This document shows, piece after piece, positions 26,516 to 39,900 of a stretch of DNA of 64,000 bases; position 1 is the stretch's first letter; every line of letters starts with the position of its first letter. The stretch comes from Rhyacophila brunnea. Lineage: Eukaryota > Arthropoda > Insecta > Trichoptera > Rhyacophilidae. The translations under genes and the position numbers were made by a program. The stretch lies in contig JAGYXB010001049.1 of assembly GCA_022495005.1 (NCBI GenBank), positions 558,001 to 622,000 on the forward strand. Reading direction: 5' to 3'. A model generated the notes under the pieces. That model was not told where the DNA came from. It did no database searches and saw only the letters and a program-made list of their open reading frames with translations.

Positions 26516-26730
26516 TCTTTCATTATTATTATCCTAAGAGATTTTGGAAAATTCACTAACGGCTCATTTAAGCGACATTTTATTGTTATTTTTACATCTT
26601 CACTTCAAAATGTGCGCTACCGATTCATCTACCGTTTGAATTGACCACATTTCACAAATTTTCAATGATTTTACAGGTACTTGACGTTTATATCCGATAT
26701 TTTCTTACACACCGTATACGATCGCCATAT

Positions 26731-27036
26731 TTACTGTCCACGCCTGTCAGAATGACGTCTTTGTCGCTTAAGACCTTCTAATCCTTTATTTGACAAACGA
26801 ATTCGATTATTTTTATTCAAATATCGTAATGTAGGCATTGGCGCACTTTTTTCCGGTGAAAAAACCATAATTTTGGTACAATTTAATACGTATAATATCT
26901 TTTGACAGCGGGGTACGCCACTGACGGCCATTTCATAGATAATGTGATATTCCAAATTTGATTTTTTTAAAATACTTTGTGGCTGTTCACCCACTATTTT
27001 TGTTATTGAATAATTACCTAGGCTACTAATTTCCAT
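26731..27036 (-). other. Unidentified frame conserved between Helitron units 1 and 2
   Basis: The peptide contains PQSILKKSNLEYHIIYEMAV and SPEKSAPMPTLRYLNKNNRI. The same frame is open in unit 2 (30826-31083) with a few conservative differences (H-I to H-V, N-C-T-K to N-C-T-R). In unit 3 the region is degraded. I recognise no family. It may be a captured gene fragment or simply slow divergence of two copies. Confidence 0.35.
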
Positions 27037-27099
27037 ACTAAAAAAGTTGCCATTGCAAACAATGAAAGAAATTAATACGAATTGTTATAGTTATCAAAA

Positions 27100-29687
27100 T
27101 GTGTGATATTGTATAATATCTACCTATTTTTTTCGTCTCTATCATCATCAATCTTGACCTATACACTGCTGGATGAAGGCCTCCTAAGCCTTATTCTACT
27201 CCTTACTTACACATGAATTGTTATATTTATCAAAATCAGTGATATAATATTATAATCTACCTATCTATATATAATGCCATTATTATCACGAGCCTCAATA
27301 AATCCACTGCTGGATGAAGGCCTCTCTACGTTGATTGTATTCTTGACAGTATTGAATTTCTAATGTTATTTATCTACATATTCATATCGTCATCATAATC
27401 ATCATCATCATCATCAACTAGGATCAATCCACTACTGGATGAAGGGTTCCGCAACCTGATTCTACTACTATCGGTTTAACGAATTTGCGATATTATACCT
27501 ATTTCTATCATTCTTATATCATCGACCTGAACCAATCCACTGCTGGATAATGGCCTCCCTAGCCCGGTTCTACTCCTTTCTGTCATATGAATTGCTGTAT
27601 TTATCAAAATCGGTGATATTATATTTAAAAACATATTCATATCGTCATCATCATCATCAACCAGGATCCATCCACTGCTTAATAAAGACCTCCCTAGCCA
27701 GATTCTACTCCTTTTGTCATATGAATGTATGTATTTATCAAAATCTGTGATATTATATGTATCTACACATTCATATCGTCATCATCATCATCATCATTAT
27801 CATATACCTGAACCAATCCACTGCTTAATAAAGACCCCCTTAGCCTAATTCTCCTCCTTTCTGTCATATGAATTTCTGTATTTATCAAAATCGGTGATAT
27901 TATATTTATCTACATATTCATATCGTCATCATCATCATCATCATCGACCTGAACCAATCCACTGCTTAATAAAGACCTCCCTAGCCAGATTCTACTCCTT
28001 TCTGTCATATGAATTTCTGTATTTATCAAAATCGGTGATATTATATTTAAAAACATATTCATATCGTCATCATCATCATCAACCAGGATCCATCCACTGC
28101 TTAATAAAGACCTCCCTAGCCAGATTCTACTCCTTTTGTCATATGAATGTATGTATTTATCAAAATCTGTGATATTATATGTATCGACACATTCATATCG
28201 TCATCATCATCATCATCATTATCATATACCTGAACCAATCCACTGCTTAATAAAGACCCCCTTAGCCTAATTCTCCTCCTTTCTGTCATATGAATTTCTG
28301 TATTTATCAAAATCGGTGATATTATATTTATCTACATATTCATATCGTCATCATCATCATCATCATCGACCTGAACCAATCCACTGCTTAATAAAGACCT
28401 CCCTAGCCAGATTCTACTCCTTTCTGTCATATGGATTTCTGTATTTATCAAAATCGGTGATATTATATTTATTTACATATTCATATCGTCATCATCATCA
28501 TCATTGACCTGAACCAATCCACTACTTAAAGACCTCCTTAGCCTGATTCTACTCCTTTCTGTCATATGCATTGCTGTATTTATCAAAATCGGTGATATTA
28601 TATTTATCTACATATTCATATGGTCATTATCATTATCATTATCATCATCATTGACCTGAACCAATCCACTGCTTAATAAAGACCTCCCTAGCCAGATTCT
28701 ACTCCTTTCTGTCATATGAATTGCTGTATTTATCAAAATCGGTGATATCATATTTATCTACATATTCATATCGTCATCATCATCATCATCGACCTAAACC
28801 AATCCACTGCTTAATAAAGACCTCCCTAGCTTGATTCTACTCCTTTCTGTCATATGAATTGCTGTATTTATCAAAATCGGTGATATTATATTTATTTACA
28901 TATTCATATCGTCATTATCATCATTATCATCATCATCATCATCGACCTGAAACAATCCACTGCTTAATAAAGACCTCGCTAGCCTGATTCTACTCTTTTC
29001 TGTCATATGAATTTCTGTATTTATCAAAATCGGTGATATTATATTTATTTACATATTCATATCATCATTATCATCTACCTAAACCAATCCACTACTTAAA
29101 GACCTCCTTAGCCTGATTCTACTCCTTTCTGTGATATGAATTTCTGTATTTATCAAAATCGGTGATATTACATTTATCTACATATTCATATCGTCATCAT
29201 CATCAACCAGGATCAATTCACTGCTGGATGAAGAGTTCCGCAACCTGATTCTACTACTATATTATACCTATTTCTATCGTCCTTATCATCATTGACCTGA
29301 ACCCATCTATTGCTGGATAAAGGCCTCCCATGCCTGATTCTACTCCTTTCTGTCATTTGAATTGCTGTATTTATCAAAATCGGTGATAATATATTATATC
29401 TATTTCCATTATCATTATGAACCTGAATCAATCCACCGGTGGATGAAGGCCTCTCTAAGTTGTTTGAATTTCTGTCGGTCATATGAATTACTATATTTAT
29501 CAAAATTGCTGATATTATATTTTCCCATTCAAAATATCGTCATTATCATCATCAACCAAGATTAATCCACTGCTGGATGAAGGTTATCCCAACCTAATTC
29601 TACTCTTATTGGTCATATAAACTGCAATATTTTTTAAATTTGTGATTTTATATACCTACCCATTTATATCGTCATTATCGTCATCAA

Positions 29688-29718
<31 letters not shown>

Positions 29719-29750
29719 TTTTAAGCTGATTCCACATCTTTAGGTCTTAT
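27100..29750 (+). repeat. About 140-bp CATC-rich minisatellite inside Helitron unit 1
   Basis: Roughly 19 monomers share the core catcatcatc-gacctgaaccaatccactgc, ttaataaagacctccctagc, tgattctactcctttctgtc and tatttatcaaaatcggtgat. Two types alternate: one with cactgctggatgaaggcc, mainly at the edges, and one with cactgcttaataaagacc in the middle. A roughly 422-bp higher-order repeat (three monomers) is visible, for example atatttaaaaacatattcat at 27621 and 28043. The His- or Asp-rich open frames here are products of the CAT/ATG repeat. Confidence 0.9.
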
Positions 29751-30486
29751 AAATTCCTATTCTTATCAGATATAATATGTATTACTTCATTATTTATCAA
29801 CATTTGTCTCGATATGAATGTCCCGCACCGGGAAACTATATTGTTTAAGTTTAATTTTTAAAACAAAATATGATTTTTACGATATTATTCTGTGGCTCCA
29901 AGCATTTATTTTTTATAGACAATGAAACAAAATAATGTTTAAATTTATTTTTTATGCTGCTAACCTTTTTCTATTATGTAAATGGGACCCGAAAGAGATT
30001 AATATTCGCGTTATATTGGATCGCTATTTATGATAATCACGATTGAGATGTATAACTATTTATCATATTTAAATGCACATACCTACACATATATTGTATT
30101 AAAATTAAAATGACAGTGGTAGCAATCGGCGATTGCCAGCTGTTTTGCTAGGCTTAGCAGCCTGAAATGGTGTCAGATGATATTGAGAAGGCCAGACTCC
30201 AGAATAGACTACGCACATGACTCCAAATTTGTATTTGCAGTGACGACATGCATATCGTAAAACTGACAAATCAGATAAATTTTCAATTGTCTGACGTGAA
30301 TGAAAATCCATCCCGAAGGGACAACTATGGCGCCGTCTATACACACTTTACAATTATTATATTAAAATCCAACACCATGATGAAAAGCTGTCTGCAAGAC
30401 CTAGCGAGACAGACTGGCGAGAGCCAGCTGACTCAGCTAGTCTTTCATTATTATTATCGTAAGAGATTTTGGAAAATACACCAACA

Positions 30487-30649
30487 GCAGCCCGATTTCC
30501 TAACTATCGTCTCGTGTGGCACCAGACGACATGACGTAATTGTGACGTCAGCCAATACACGCTCGGGCGGGCGGCATGTATTGGCTGACGTCACAATTAC
30601 GTCATGTCGTCTGGTGCCACACGAGACGATAGTTAGGAAATCGGGCTGC
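30487..30649. repeat. Perfect 73-bp inverted repeat with 17-nt loop (foldback MITE) in Helitron unit 2
   Basis: The left arm 30487-30559 starts gcagcccgatttcctaacta and is the exact reverse complement of 30577-30649 as far as I can read. The loop is cgctcgggcgggcggca. The flanking sequence (taac...ggctcatttaagcgac in unit 1) is contiguous in unit 1, so this is an insertion after the units duplicated. The GC content is far above its surroundings. Confidence 0.9.
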
Positions 30650-30825
30650 AGCTCATTTAAGCGACATTTTATTGTTATTTTCACATCTTCACTTCGAAAT
30701 GTGCGCTACCGATTCATCTACCGTTTGAATTGACCACATTTCACAAATTTTCAATGATTTTACAGGTACGTGACGTTTATAACTGATATTTTCTCATACA
30801 GCGTATACAATTCGCCATACTTCTT

Positions 30826-31083
30826 TTAACATACAGCAGAATGACGTCTTCGTCGCTTAAGACCTTCTAATCCGTTATTTGACAAACCGATTCGATTATT
30901 TTTATTCAAATATCGTAATGTAGGCATTGGCGCACTTTTTTCCGGTGAAAAAACCATAATCCTGGTACAATTTACTACGTATAATATCTTTTGACAGCGG
31001 GGTACGCCACTGACGGCCATTTCATAGATAACGTGATATTCCAAATTTGATTTTTTTAAAATACTTTGTGGCTGTTCACTCAA
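30826..31083 (-). other. Unidentified frame, unit 2 copy of the conserved Helitron frame
   Basis: An 85-codon frame starting MSEQPQSILKKSNLEYHVIY; most residues match the frame at 26731-27036 in unit 1. The two ends differ, because the start and stop codons lie at different points. No domain recognised. Confidence 0.35.
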
Positions 31084-31199
31084 TCTTTTTTTATTAAATA
31101 ATTACCTAGGCTACTAATTTCCATAGATCAGATAGTCATATTAAACTAACAAAGTTGCCATTGCAAACAATAAAGGAAATTAATACGAATTGTTATAGT

Positions 31200-33440
31200 C
31201 ATCAAAATGTGTGATATTGTATAATATCTACCTATTTTTATCATCCCTATCATCATCAATCTTGACCTATCTATTGCTGGATGAAGGCCTCCTCAGCCTT
31301 ATTCTACTCCTTACTTACACATGAATTGTTATATTTATCAAAATCAGTGATATTATATTATTATCTACCTATCTATATATAATGCCATTATTATCACGAG
31401 CCTCAATAAATCCACTGCTGGATGAAGGCCTCTCTACGTTGATTGTATTCTTGACAGTATTGAATTTCTAATGCTATTTATTTACATATTCATATCGTCA
31501 TAATAATCATCATCATTATCAACCAGGATCAATCCACTGCTGGATGAAGAGTTCCGCAACCTGATTCTACTACTATTGGTTTAACGAATTTGTGATATTA
31601 TACATATTTCTATCCATCTTATCATCATCGACTTGAACCAATCCACTGCTGGATAATGGCCTCCCTAGCCCGAATCTACTCCTTTCTGTCATATGAATTG
31701 CTGTATTTATCAAAATCAGTGATACTACTATATTTATCTACAAATTCATATTGTTATCATCATCATCAACCAGCATCAATCCTCTGCTTAATAAAGACCT
31801 CCATAGACTGATTCTACTCCTTTTTGTCATATGAATTTCTGTATTTATCAAAATCGGTTATATTATATTTATCTACATATTCATATCGTCATCATCATCA
31901 TCATCACGCCGACCTGAACCAATACACTGCTTAATAAAGACCTCCCTAGCCTGATTTTACTCCGTTCTGTCATATGAATCCCTGTATTTATAAAAATCGG
32001 TGATATTATATTTATCAGCATATTCATATCATCATCATCATCATCATCAACCAGGATTAATCCACTGTTTAATAAAGACCTCCCTAGCTTGATTCTACTC
32101 CTTTCTATCAAATGAATGTCTGTATTTATCAAAATCAGTGATACTACTATATTTATCTACAAATTCATATTGTTATCATCATCATCAACCAGCATCAATC
32201 CTCTGCTTAATAAAGACCTCCATAGACTGATTCTACTCCTTTTTGTCATATGAATTTCTGTATTTATCAAAATCGGTTATATTATATTTATCTACATATT
32301 CATATCGTCATCATCATCATCATCACGCTCGACCTGAACCAATACACTGCTTAATAAAGACCTCCCTAGCCTGATTTTACTCCGTTCTGTCATATGAATC
32401 CCTGTATTTATAAAAATCGGTGATATTATATTTATCAGCATATTCATATCATCATCATCATCATCATCAACCAGGATTAATCCACTGTTTAATAAAGACC
32501 TCCCTAGCCTGATTCTACTCCTTTCTATCAAATGAATGTCTGTATTTATCAAAATCGGTGATGTTATATTTATCTATATATTCATATCGTTATCATCATC
32601 ATCATCATCACATCGACCTGAACCAATACACTGCTTAATAAAGACCTCCCTAGCCTGATTTTACTCCGTTCTGTCATATGAATCTTTGTATTTATAAAAA
32701 TCGGTGATATTATATTTATCTACATATTCATATCGTCATCATCATCATCGACCTGAATCAATCCACTGCTTAATAAAGACCTCCTTAGCCTGATTCTACT
32801 CCTTTCTGTGATATGAATTTCTGTATTTATCAAAATCGGTGATATTACATTTTACTACATATTCATATCGTCATCATCATCAACCAGAATCAATCCACTG
32901 CTGGATGGAGGGTTCCGCAACCTGATTCTACTACTATATTATACTTATTTCTATCTTCCTTATCATCATTGACCTGAACCCATCTATTGCTGGATAAAGG
33001 CCTCCCATGCCTGATTCTACTCCTTTCTGTCATTTGAATTGCTGTATTTATCAAAATCGGTGATATTATATTATATCTATTTATATTTCCATTATCATTA
33101 TGAGCCTGAATCAATCCACCGGTGGATGAAGGCCTCTATAAGTTGTTTGAATTTCTGTCGGTCATATGAATTGCTATATTTATCAAAATTGCTGATGTTA
33201 TATTTACCCATTCATAATATCGTCATTATCATCATCAAACAATATTAATCCACTGCTGGATGAAGGTTATCCCAACCTAATTCTACTCTTCTTGGTCATA
33301 TAAACTGCAATATTTTTTTAAATTTGTGATTTTATATACCTACCCATTTATATCGTCATTATCGTTATCAACCTGTATCAATCCACTGCTGTATGAAGGC
33401 CTCTTTAAGCTGATTCCACATCTTTAGGCCTTATAAATTC
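31200..33440 (+). repeat. About 140-bp CATC-rich minisatellite inside Helitron unit 2
   Basis: Same monomer family as in unit 1, about 16 copies. The outer monomers correspond one to one with those of unit 1. The central ones were amplified separately: a roughly 419-bp higher-order unit marked by gatactactatatttatcta recurs at 31721 and 32140. Confidence 0.9.
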
Positions 33441-34801
33441 CTATTTTTATCAGATATAATATGTTTTGCTTCATTATTTATTAACATTTGTCTCGATATG
33501 AATGTCCCGCACCGGGAAACTATATTGTTTAAGGTTAATTTTTAAATCAAAATATGATTTTAAAATATTATTCTATGGCTGCAAGCATTTATTTTTTATA
33601 GACAATGAAACAAAATAATGTTTAAATTTATTTTTATGCTGCTAACCTTTTTCTATTATGTAAATGGGACCCGAAAGAGATTAATATTCGCGTTATATTG
33701 GATCGCTATTTATGATAATCACGATTGAGATGTATAATTATTTATCATATTTAAATGCACATACCTATACATATATTGTATTAAAATTAAAATGACAGTG
33801 GTAGCAATCGGCGATTGCCAGCTGTTCTGCTAGGCCTAGCAGCCTGAAATGGTGTCAGACGATATTCAGAAGGCCAGACTCCAGAATAGACTACGCACAT
33901 GACTCCAAATTTGTATTGGCAGTGACGACATGCAGATCGTAAAACTGACAAATCAGATAAATTTTCAATTATCTGACGTGAATGAAAATCCATCCCGAAG
34001 GGAAAACTATGGCGCCGTCTATATACGCTTTACAATTTTTATATTAAAATCCATCACCAAGTCACTATGACGAAAAGCTGTCTGCAAGACCTAGCGAGAC
34101 AGACTGGCGAGAGCCAGCTGGCTCAGCTAGTCTCCTATATATTATTATCCTAAGAGATTTTGGAAAATACGTCAACTTTTTTATTTAAATACCACTTTGT
34201 TGATTATTAAAGGAATTCACTTCAATTTTTGGAGTCCCGAATCTACTTCCATTTGAATCGGGCACAATCTGATAAAACTCGACACAATCACAGATAAAAT
34301 CATTTTTAAATCGTGTTTTACACCCGTCACCATACATTTTCGCTACTTTACTGTCTATCTACCGCAAATTGATTATAATGTCGCTTAATACTTTCTGTTT
34401 AATCGAAATTTCAGAAATCAGAATTAATATTCCACAAATCTATTCAAATCTGTAAGTAGCACATTGGCGCACTATTGAGTTTTAACTAGAAATAAATACA
34501 TCTTTCCTCACTAATTACTACGAAAATATAATCTAAAACCATGTCACTGCTTTTTATCTGTCAAACTAATAGACTGATGATTGTCATTTGTTTTCTTTTG
34601 CGAACGTTTTCATTTGACGTGTCAGAATTCAAATTTAGAATTTGCAGAATTAATCGAAAAAATGTGGCATTTCTATTAGCAGCCATAAATAATCAATATC
34701 AATCAAGATGGTTTTCTATTAATTAATAACAAATTTGATTTTTTTTTTTAAATACTTCTTTATGGCTGTTTACGCACTATTTTTATTGAATAATTACCTT
34801 C

Positions 34802-35036
34802 TTTTTTTTTTTTTTTTCGACCATGTCCGATCCTGATAGGATCCACACACAGAGTGGAGGTTTGTATTGACAGATTTTGTTTTTTACGAGAAAATGGATG
34901 TCAGCCACTTGCTCAACCTATTAGGTCCATACCCTGACACACACAAATTGAAAAACAATTTTTGTACTTGCCAGACCCAGGATTCGAACCTGGGACCCAC
35001 GGCTTTGTAGTCCAACGCTTATGCCGCGCGGCCACC
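34802..35036 (-). repeat. tRNA-derived SINE inserted in Helitron unit 3
   Basis: The minus strand reads ggtggccgcgcggcataagc, then the B box ggttcgaatcctgggtctgg, a body with gtgtgtcagggtatggacct and ggatcggacatggtcgaaaa, and an A/G-rich tail. In unit 1 the flanks attaccta and ggctactaatttcc are contiguous, so the insertion happened in unit 3 only. Confidence 0.85.
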
Positions 35037-35109
35037 GTGGGCTACTAATTTCCATAGATATAGTCATATAGTTGCCATTGCAAACAATGAAATAAATTAA
35101 TACGAATTG

Positions 35110-36170
35110 TTATAGTTGACAAAATTTGTGATATTGTATAATATCTACCTATTTTTACCATCCTTATCATCATCAATCTGGACCTATCCACTGCTGTATA
35201 AAGCCTCCTCAGCCTTATTCTACTCCTTACTTACACATGAAAATCAGTGATATTATACTATCTATATTTATAATGCCATTTTTATCACGAGTCTGAATAA
35301 ATCCACTGCTGGATGACGGCCTCTCTACGTTGATTGTATTCTTGATAGTCTTGAATTTCATCATCATCATCAATCCACTGCTGGACGAAGGGTTCCGCAA
35401 CGTGATTCTACGACTATCGGTTTAACGAATTTGTGATATTATACCTATTTCTATCATCCTTATCATCATCGACCTGAACCAATCCACTGCTAGGTAAAGG
35501 CCTCCCATAGCCTGATTATACTCCTTTCTGTCATATGAATTGCTTTATTTATCAAAATCGGTGATATTATATTTATCGACATATTCATATCGTCACCATC
35601 ATCAACCACAATCAATCCACTGCTGGATGAAGGGTTCCGCTACCTGATTCTACTACTATAGGTTTAACGACTTTGTGATATTATACCTATTTCTATCGTC
35701 TTTATCATCATCGACCTGAACCAATCCACTGCTGGATAAAGGCCTCCCTAGCCTGATTCTACTCCTTTATGTCATTTGAATTGCTGTATGTATCAATATT
35801 AGTGATATTATATTATATCTATTTATATTGCCATTAGAATCATGAGCCTGAATCAATCCACTGATGGATGAACGCCTTTCTAATTTGTTTGTATTTCTTT
35901 CGATCATATGAATTGCTATATTTATCAAAATTGCTGATATTATATTTACCCATTAATAATATCGTCATTATCATCATCAACCAAGATCAATCCACTGCTG
36001 GATGAAGGTTATCCCAACCTAATTCTACTCTTCTTAGTCACATAAACTGCCATATTTTTTTTTTAAATTTGTGATTTTATATACCTACCTATTTATATCG
36101 TCATCAACCTGTATCAATCCACTGCTGAATGAAGGCCTCTTTAAGCTGATTCCACTTTTTTAGGTTTTAT
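35110..36170 (+). repeat. About 140-bp CATC-rich minisatellite inside Helitron unit 3
   Basis: About 7-8 monomers, nearly all of the gctggatgaagg type. The central gcttaataaagacc type that fills units 1 and 2 is absent, so this array looks like the unexpanded form. Confidence 0.85.
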
Positions 36171-36905
36171 AAATTCCTGTTTGTATCAGAATTGGTCTAT
36201 TCCTCTCAGATATAATATGTATTGCTTTATTATTTATTAACATTTGTCTCAATATGAATGTCCCGCACCGGGAAACTATATTGGCTAAGGTTAATTTTGA
36301 ATTCAAAATTTGATTTGTAAATATTATTCTATTTTTTATATACATTTATTTTTTATAGACAATGAAACAAAACAATGTTTAAATTTATTTTTTATGCTGC
36401 TAACCTTTTTCTATTATGTAAATAGGACCCGAAAGAGATTAATATTTGGATATAATGGGTCGCTTTTTATGATAATCACATAATATTGCTGTATATTCGA
36501 ATGAATGAGATGTATAATTATTTATCATATTTAAATGCACATACCTACACATATATTGTATTAAGATTAATATGTCATTGATAGCAATCGGCGATTGTCA
36601 ACTGTTCTGCTAGGCCTAGCAGCCTAAAGTGGTGTCATTGTGTGTCAAGGTGATATTGTGAAGGCCTGACTCCAGAATAGACTACGCATATGACTCCAAA
36701 TTTGCATTGGCAGTGACGAGATGCAAATCGTAAAACTGACAAATCAGCGAAATGTCAAAATGTCTGACGTAAATGAAAATCCATCCCGAAGGGAAAACTA
36801 TGGCGCCGTTTATGCATACTTCACAATTATATTAATATACAATACCGCCAAGCCGTCTGCAAGACCTAGCGAGACAGACTGGCGAGAGCCAGCTGGCTCA
36901 GCTAG

Positions 36906-39900
36906 TTAATATAACTAGTTTATGTAAATTATCAAAAAAATGTCTCAAATTGCAGGCTTCGTATTTTTCCGCTAGGTGCCTCTGGTAAGCAGAGGTATCG
37001 CCTTATGGTGTTCTGACGTTTCGTGCTATAAAGGGGTTTTACCTAAAAAGTTTTACGAGAGTTTGATACTTTACATTGTTTTGTATTTTGGAGTGCTCTT
37101 TTCGAATTTTCACTTGTCACCTCGTATTGTTACGCTCGCACCGTTATTGGTTGTAAAGTCGGAACATAATATGTACAATCTTCTTCTTTTAGTGATATAT
37201 TCATATTCTATCGAAGGTTGGCAAATAAATTGAGATACATCTCCCTATTCTGGGTCAGTCGTATCAGATCACCGACGGCTTAAACATTGAGCTTCTTATG
37301 GAGGATGCGTAACCAAAAGAATTTACGTTTAGTGATAAAATAGATGTTTAAAATTGACATGTCCTTATTTTAGATGTTTCATTTGCTATTTTGGGCATGT
37401 ATTTATTTTTGAGGTAAAATATTATAGATTAGTCAATGACGGAAAATACTATGTAAGTATGTTTTTCAATAAATAAAAAAATAATTCATGGTTACCATTG
37501 ATATGATAAGCGATAAACCAGTTTCTTTTAGACTCATTGAAGTATTACAAACTTTGACGACATCGAGCAAAAATATGAACGCGGTAATCAGAAATAACGA
37601 TTACAATAAAATGATTGAATAATGAACTCCAAATATCCCAATTAACTCCATGAACGATAAATATTAATCAATTGAGTTACATTTAAAGAAATCCATTTCA
37701 AAACTAATTAAAATGGGAGTATTCTGTTTCAAAAGTTATTCCTGATATTATGGCTTCTAATATTGTCTTTAAAAATAAAAGAAATATACTTTTGAAATTT
37801 CAAAGTCAGTTTCTTGGTTTCAAACCAATTTGGAACACGCGTATGCAGCCATTTCAGCAGTTCCCGCGTTTTCGTGTAGTGTTGCCAAGAAACGAGAAGC
37901 CATTTTACGTTTTGTAAACTGACGGGGGAAATTCTACGAAAAATGTAAACGAGTTTTTTTTAACACTCCCGTTGCCATGAAGGACTCGCACTTTATTTAG
38001 GCCCTTAAATCATGGATACCCCATTTATTATTATATACAGAAAAATCTACTTTTAGCTATTTGTAGATAAAATGCTTATGCGTAAAAATAAAAATGCACA
38101 AGTAGTTTAATTGAATGTTTTCTATATAAAATTAATCAATTTCCAAAGTCTGATCGATATTTTGATAAGACAGTGATAGGGCTATGTAAAAAGATATACG
38201 TTAGAGAAACCCACATAATAATTTTGCAAAGTGAGACACTATTATAAAATGTTATTTGTTAGAACAGCAAGAACAATTTATGTGTTTGTTCAATTTAATT
38301 ATATGACTGATGCGCTCGTATAAAACATCCCATAATATAACGAACCTTGAAGTTTAAAATGTTCACTGCATCTGACGATAATATGCTAAAATAACCCTTA
38401 ATGTAATGTTATTAGTGTTCATTTTATCATGTTAACTTTGCTTCATATGGCGTTTATTCCCAAACACTTACCGAAAATTCCCGGTATCTCGGGCAGGTCA
38501 TAAAAACCTTTTTACCCAGATTTAGAAGAATACAAACCCTTATTTACAAGGTCTGTAAAGTTTACATCAGTTTGTGGAACATGTGCATTTGAAAATATAC
38601 CTACCTCGAGTGACCTGCACAAAAACGCACAGCAAGCGGTCGGTTTGCCTTTGTGCCTATGAGTACTTGCATATTCTACCTCTATAATAAATTATATTGT
38701 AGTTATAAATTACTAATAATAACTTATGCCCGAAAAGAATATTTAGTCAGGACATGCATTTCAAATACAACTAGATATTCTTTTGTTTATGAAGTATGTA
38801 GGTATACAATAGTCGCAGAAAGTATTTTAAGTATTTTCAATAGTATACACGACTTTCTCGTGGTACGAAACACTATGATTTCTTTCAGTTGGTTACGTCT
38901 AATGAATAATTGCTTACTGATATTTATTTTTATCTTTTTTATTTTATACAAAATAATATTAGTGAGTAGGTCATGTCTAAATAATTAATTATATTGAAAC
39001 TGTTGCATTTACATGTAGTTATTATACTATAACATTAACTCCATGTTATTATGTCCCTGAAATCTGTGAATTTTAGTTAGGTAGGACTAATTCATTTAAG
39101 ATTACCTACTAATTATTAATTTTGCTTTTAATGTCATAAGTACCAAATAATATTATTTTATTATAAAAATGTTATCATATTCAATCTGATGTAGGTATAA
39201 ATATAATATAATATTATTTCTCTGCACCCCATATCTTGACTAAATTTAATGTAAATTGCAAAAAATACCTCTATCACATGTATAAAATGTTTTTATGTAT
39301 TTTGTATATATTATGTAGGTAATGTTATTCTTAATATTTTGCATTTCAGAAAGTGAGTATTTTTCTTAGAAATATAATAGTAGGTAGTTTTATTATTTCG
39401 GTTGTTTTATATTATAATATAAAGTTATGAGTCACCATTCAAATTTTAATTAGATAATATTATGTAAATATATTCATTTGTAGTTTGTATAATATGTTAT
39501 GCTTAGAAAATTATGAAATAGGCGTAATGGAAAAACCACAGATTTAAAAAAACCCGCAATTTAACTGTACCTCCACGGTGGTGTGGAATTCAGTACTATT
39601 TTTGAAGTAAGGGGTCTTTCACACCGTTATCTTCTACCTAAGTAAATCTAATGATTGTTTTATTATATGTAGGTAAGTAGAATGTTTAGTATCTACAAAA
39701 ATACACAAGTATTAAATTACGGTTCCTATCAAATACATCAGTGATTTCTAAACGTAATGTTATTACGCCTCCTTTTTTAAGAAAATCGAAACTTGGCGCC
39801 TTCCCCCTCTATTTCATTAAATAATTCAGACACCTTTTTAAATAGTCAAAATGTAGGCACTAATACAAAAATGAAGAAAACTTAAATATATAAATAATAA

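Larger units (their letters stand above)
26516..30440 (+). mobile_element. Non-autonomous Helitron, unit 1 of a three-unit tandem array (3925 bp)
   Basis: It starts TCTTTCATTATTATTATCCT directly after an A (26515). It ends in a subterminal hairpin CTGGC-gaga-GCCAG followed about 9 bases later by CTAG at 30440. These are the hallmarks of a canonical Helitron (5' TC, 3' hairpin plus CTRR). The interior has about 600 bp of unique sequence, a minisatellite block (about 27100-29750), then about 690 bp of unique 3' sequence. No Rep/helicase frame is present. The next unit starts with no intervening base. Confidence 0.85.
30441..34130 (+). mobile_element. Non-autonomous Helitron, unit 2 of the tandem array (3690 bp)
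   Basis: It begins tctttcattattattatcgt immediately after the CTAG of unit 1 and ends CTGGC-gaga-GCCAG-ctggctcag-CTAG at 34130. The order is the same as in unit 1: unique 5' part, minisatellite (about 31200-33440), unique 3' part. It differs by a 163-bp insertion of a perfect inverted repeat near its 5' end (30487-30649), absent from units 1 and 3. Confidence 0.85.
34131..36905 (+). mobile_element. Non-autonomous Helitron, unit 3 of the tandem array (2775 bp)
   Basis: It begins tctcctatatattattatcc after the CTAG of unit 2 and ends with the same hairpin and CTAG at 36905, followed by T (36906). Its 5' unique part is clearly more diverged from units 1 and 2 than they are from each other. It carries a SINE insertion (34802-35036) and has a shorter minisatellite (about 35110-36170). 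Its 3' part matches the others closely. Confidence 0.82.

Noticed and set aside
27100..29750. Regular repeats resembling a CRISPR array
   Set aside because: Monomers are about 140 bp, contiguous and similar along their whole length, with no unique spacers, in a eukaryotic genome.
27550..33248. His-rich (+) and Asp-rich (-) open frames in the Helitron region
   Set aside because: They come from CAT/ATG microsatellite within 140-bp minisatellite monomers and recur with the repeat.
38653..38988. 111-codon plus-strand frame
   Set aside because: Composition is that of translated AT-rich DNA (Ile, Tyr, Phe, Leu, Asn), with no conserved motif or splice context.
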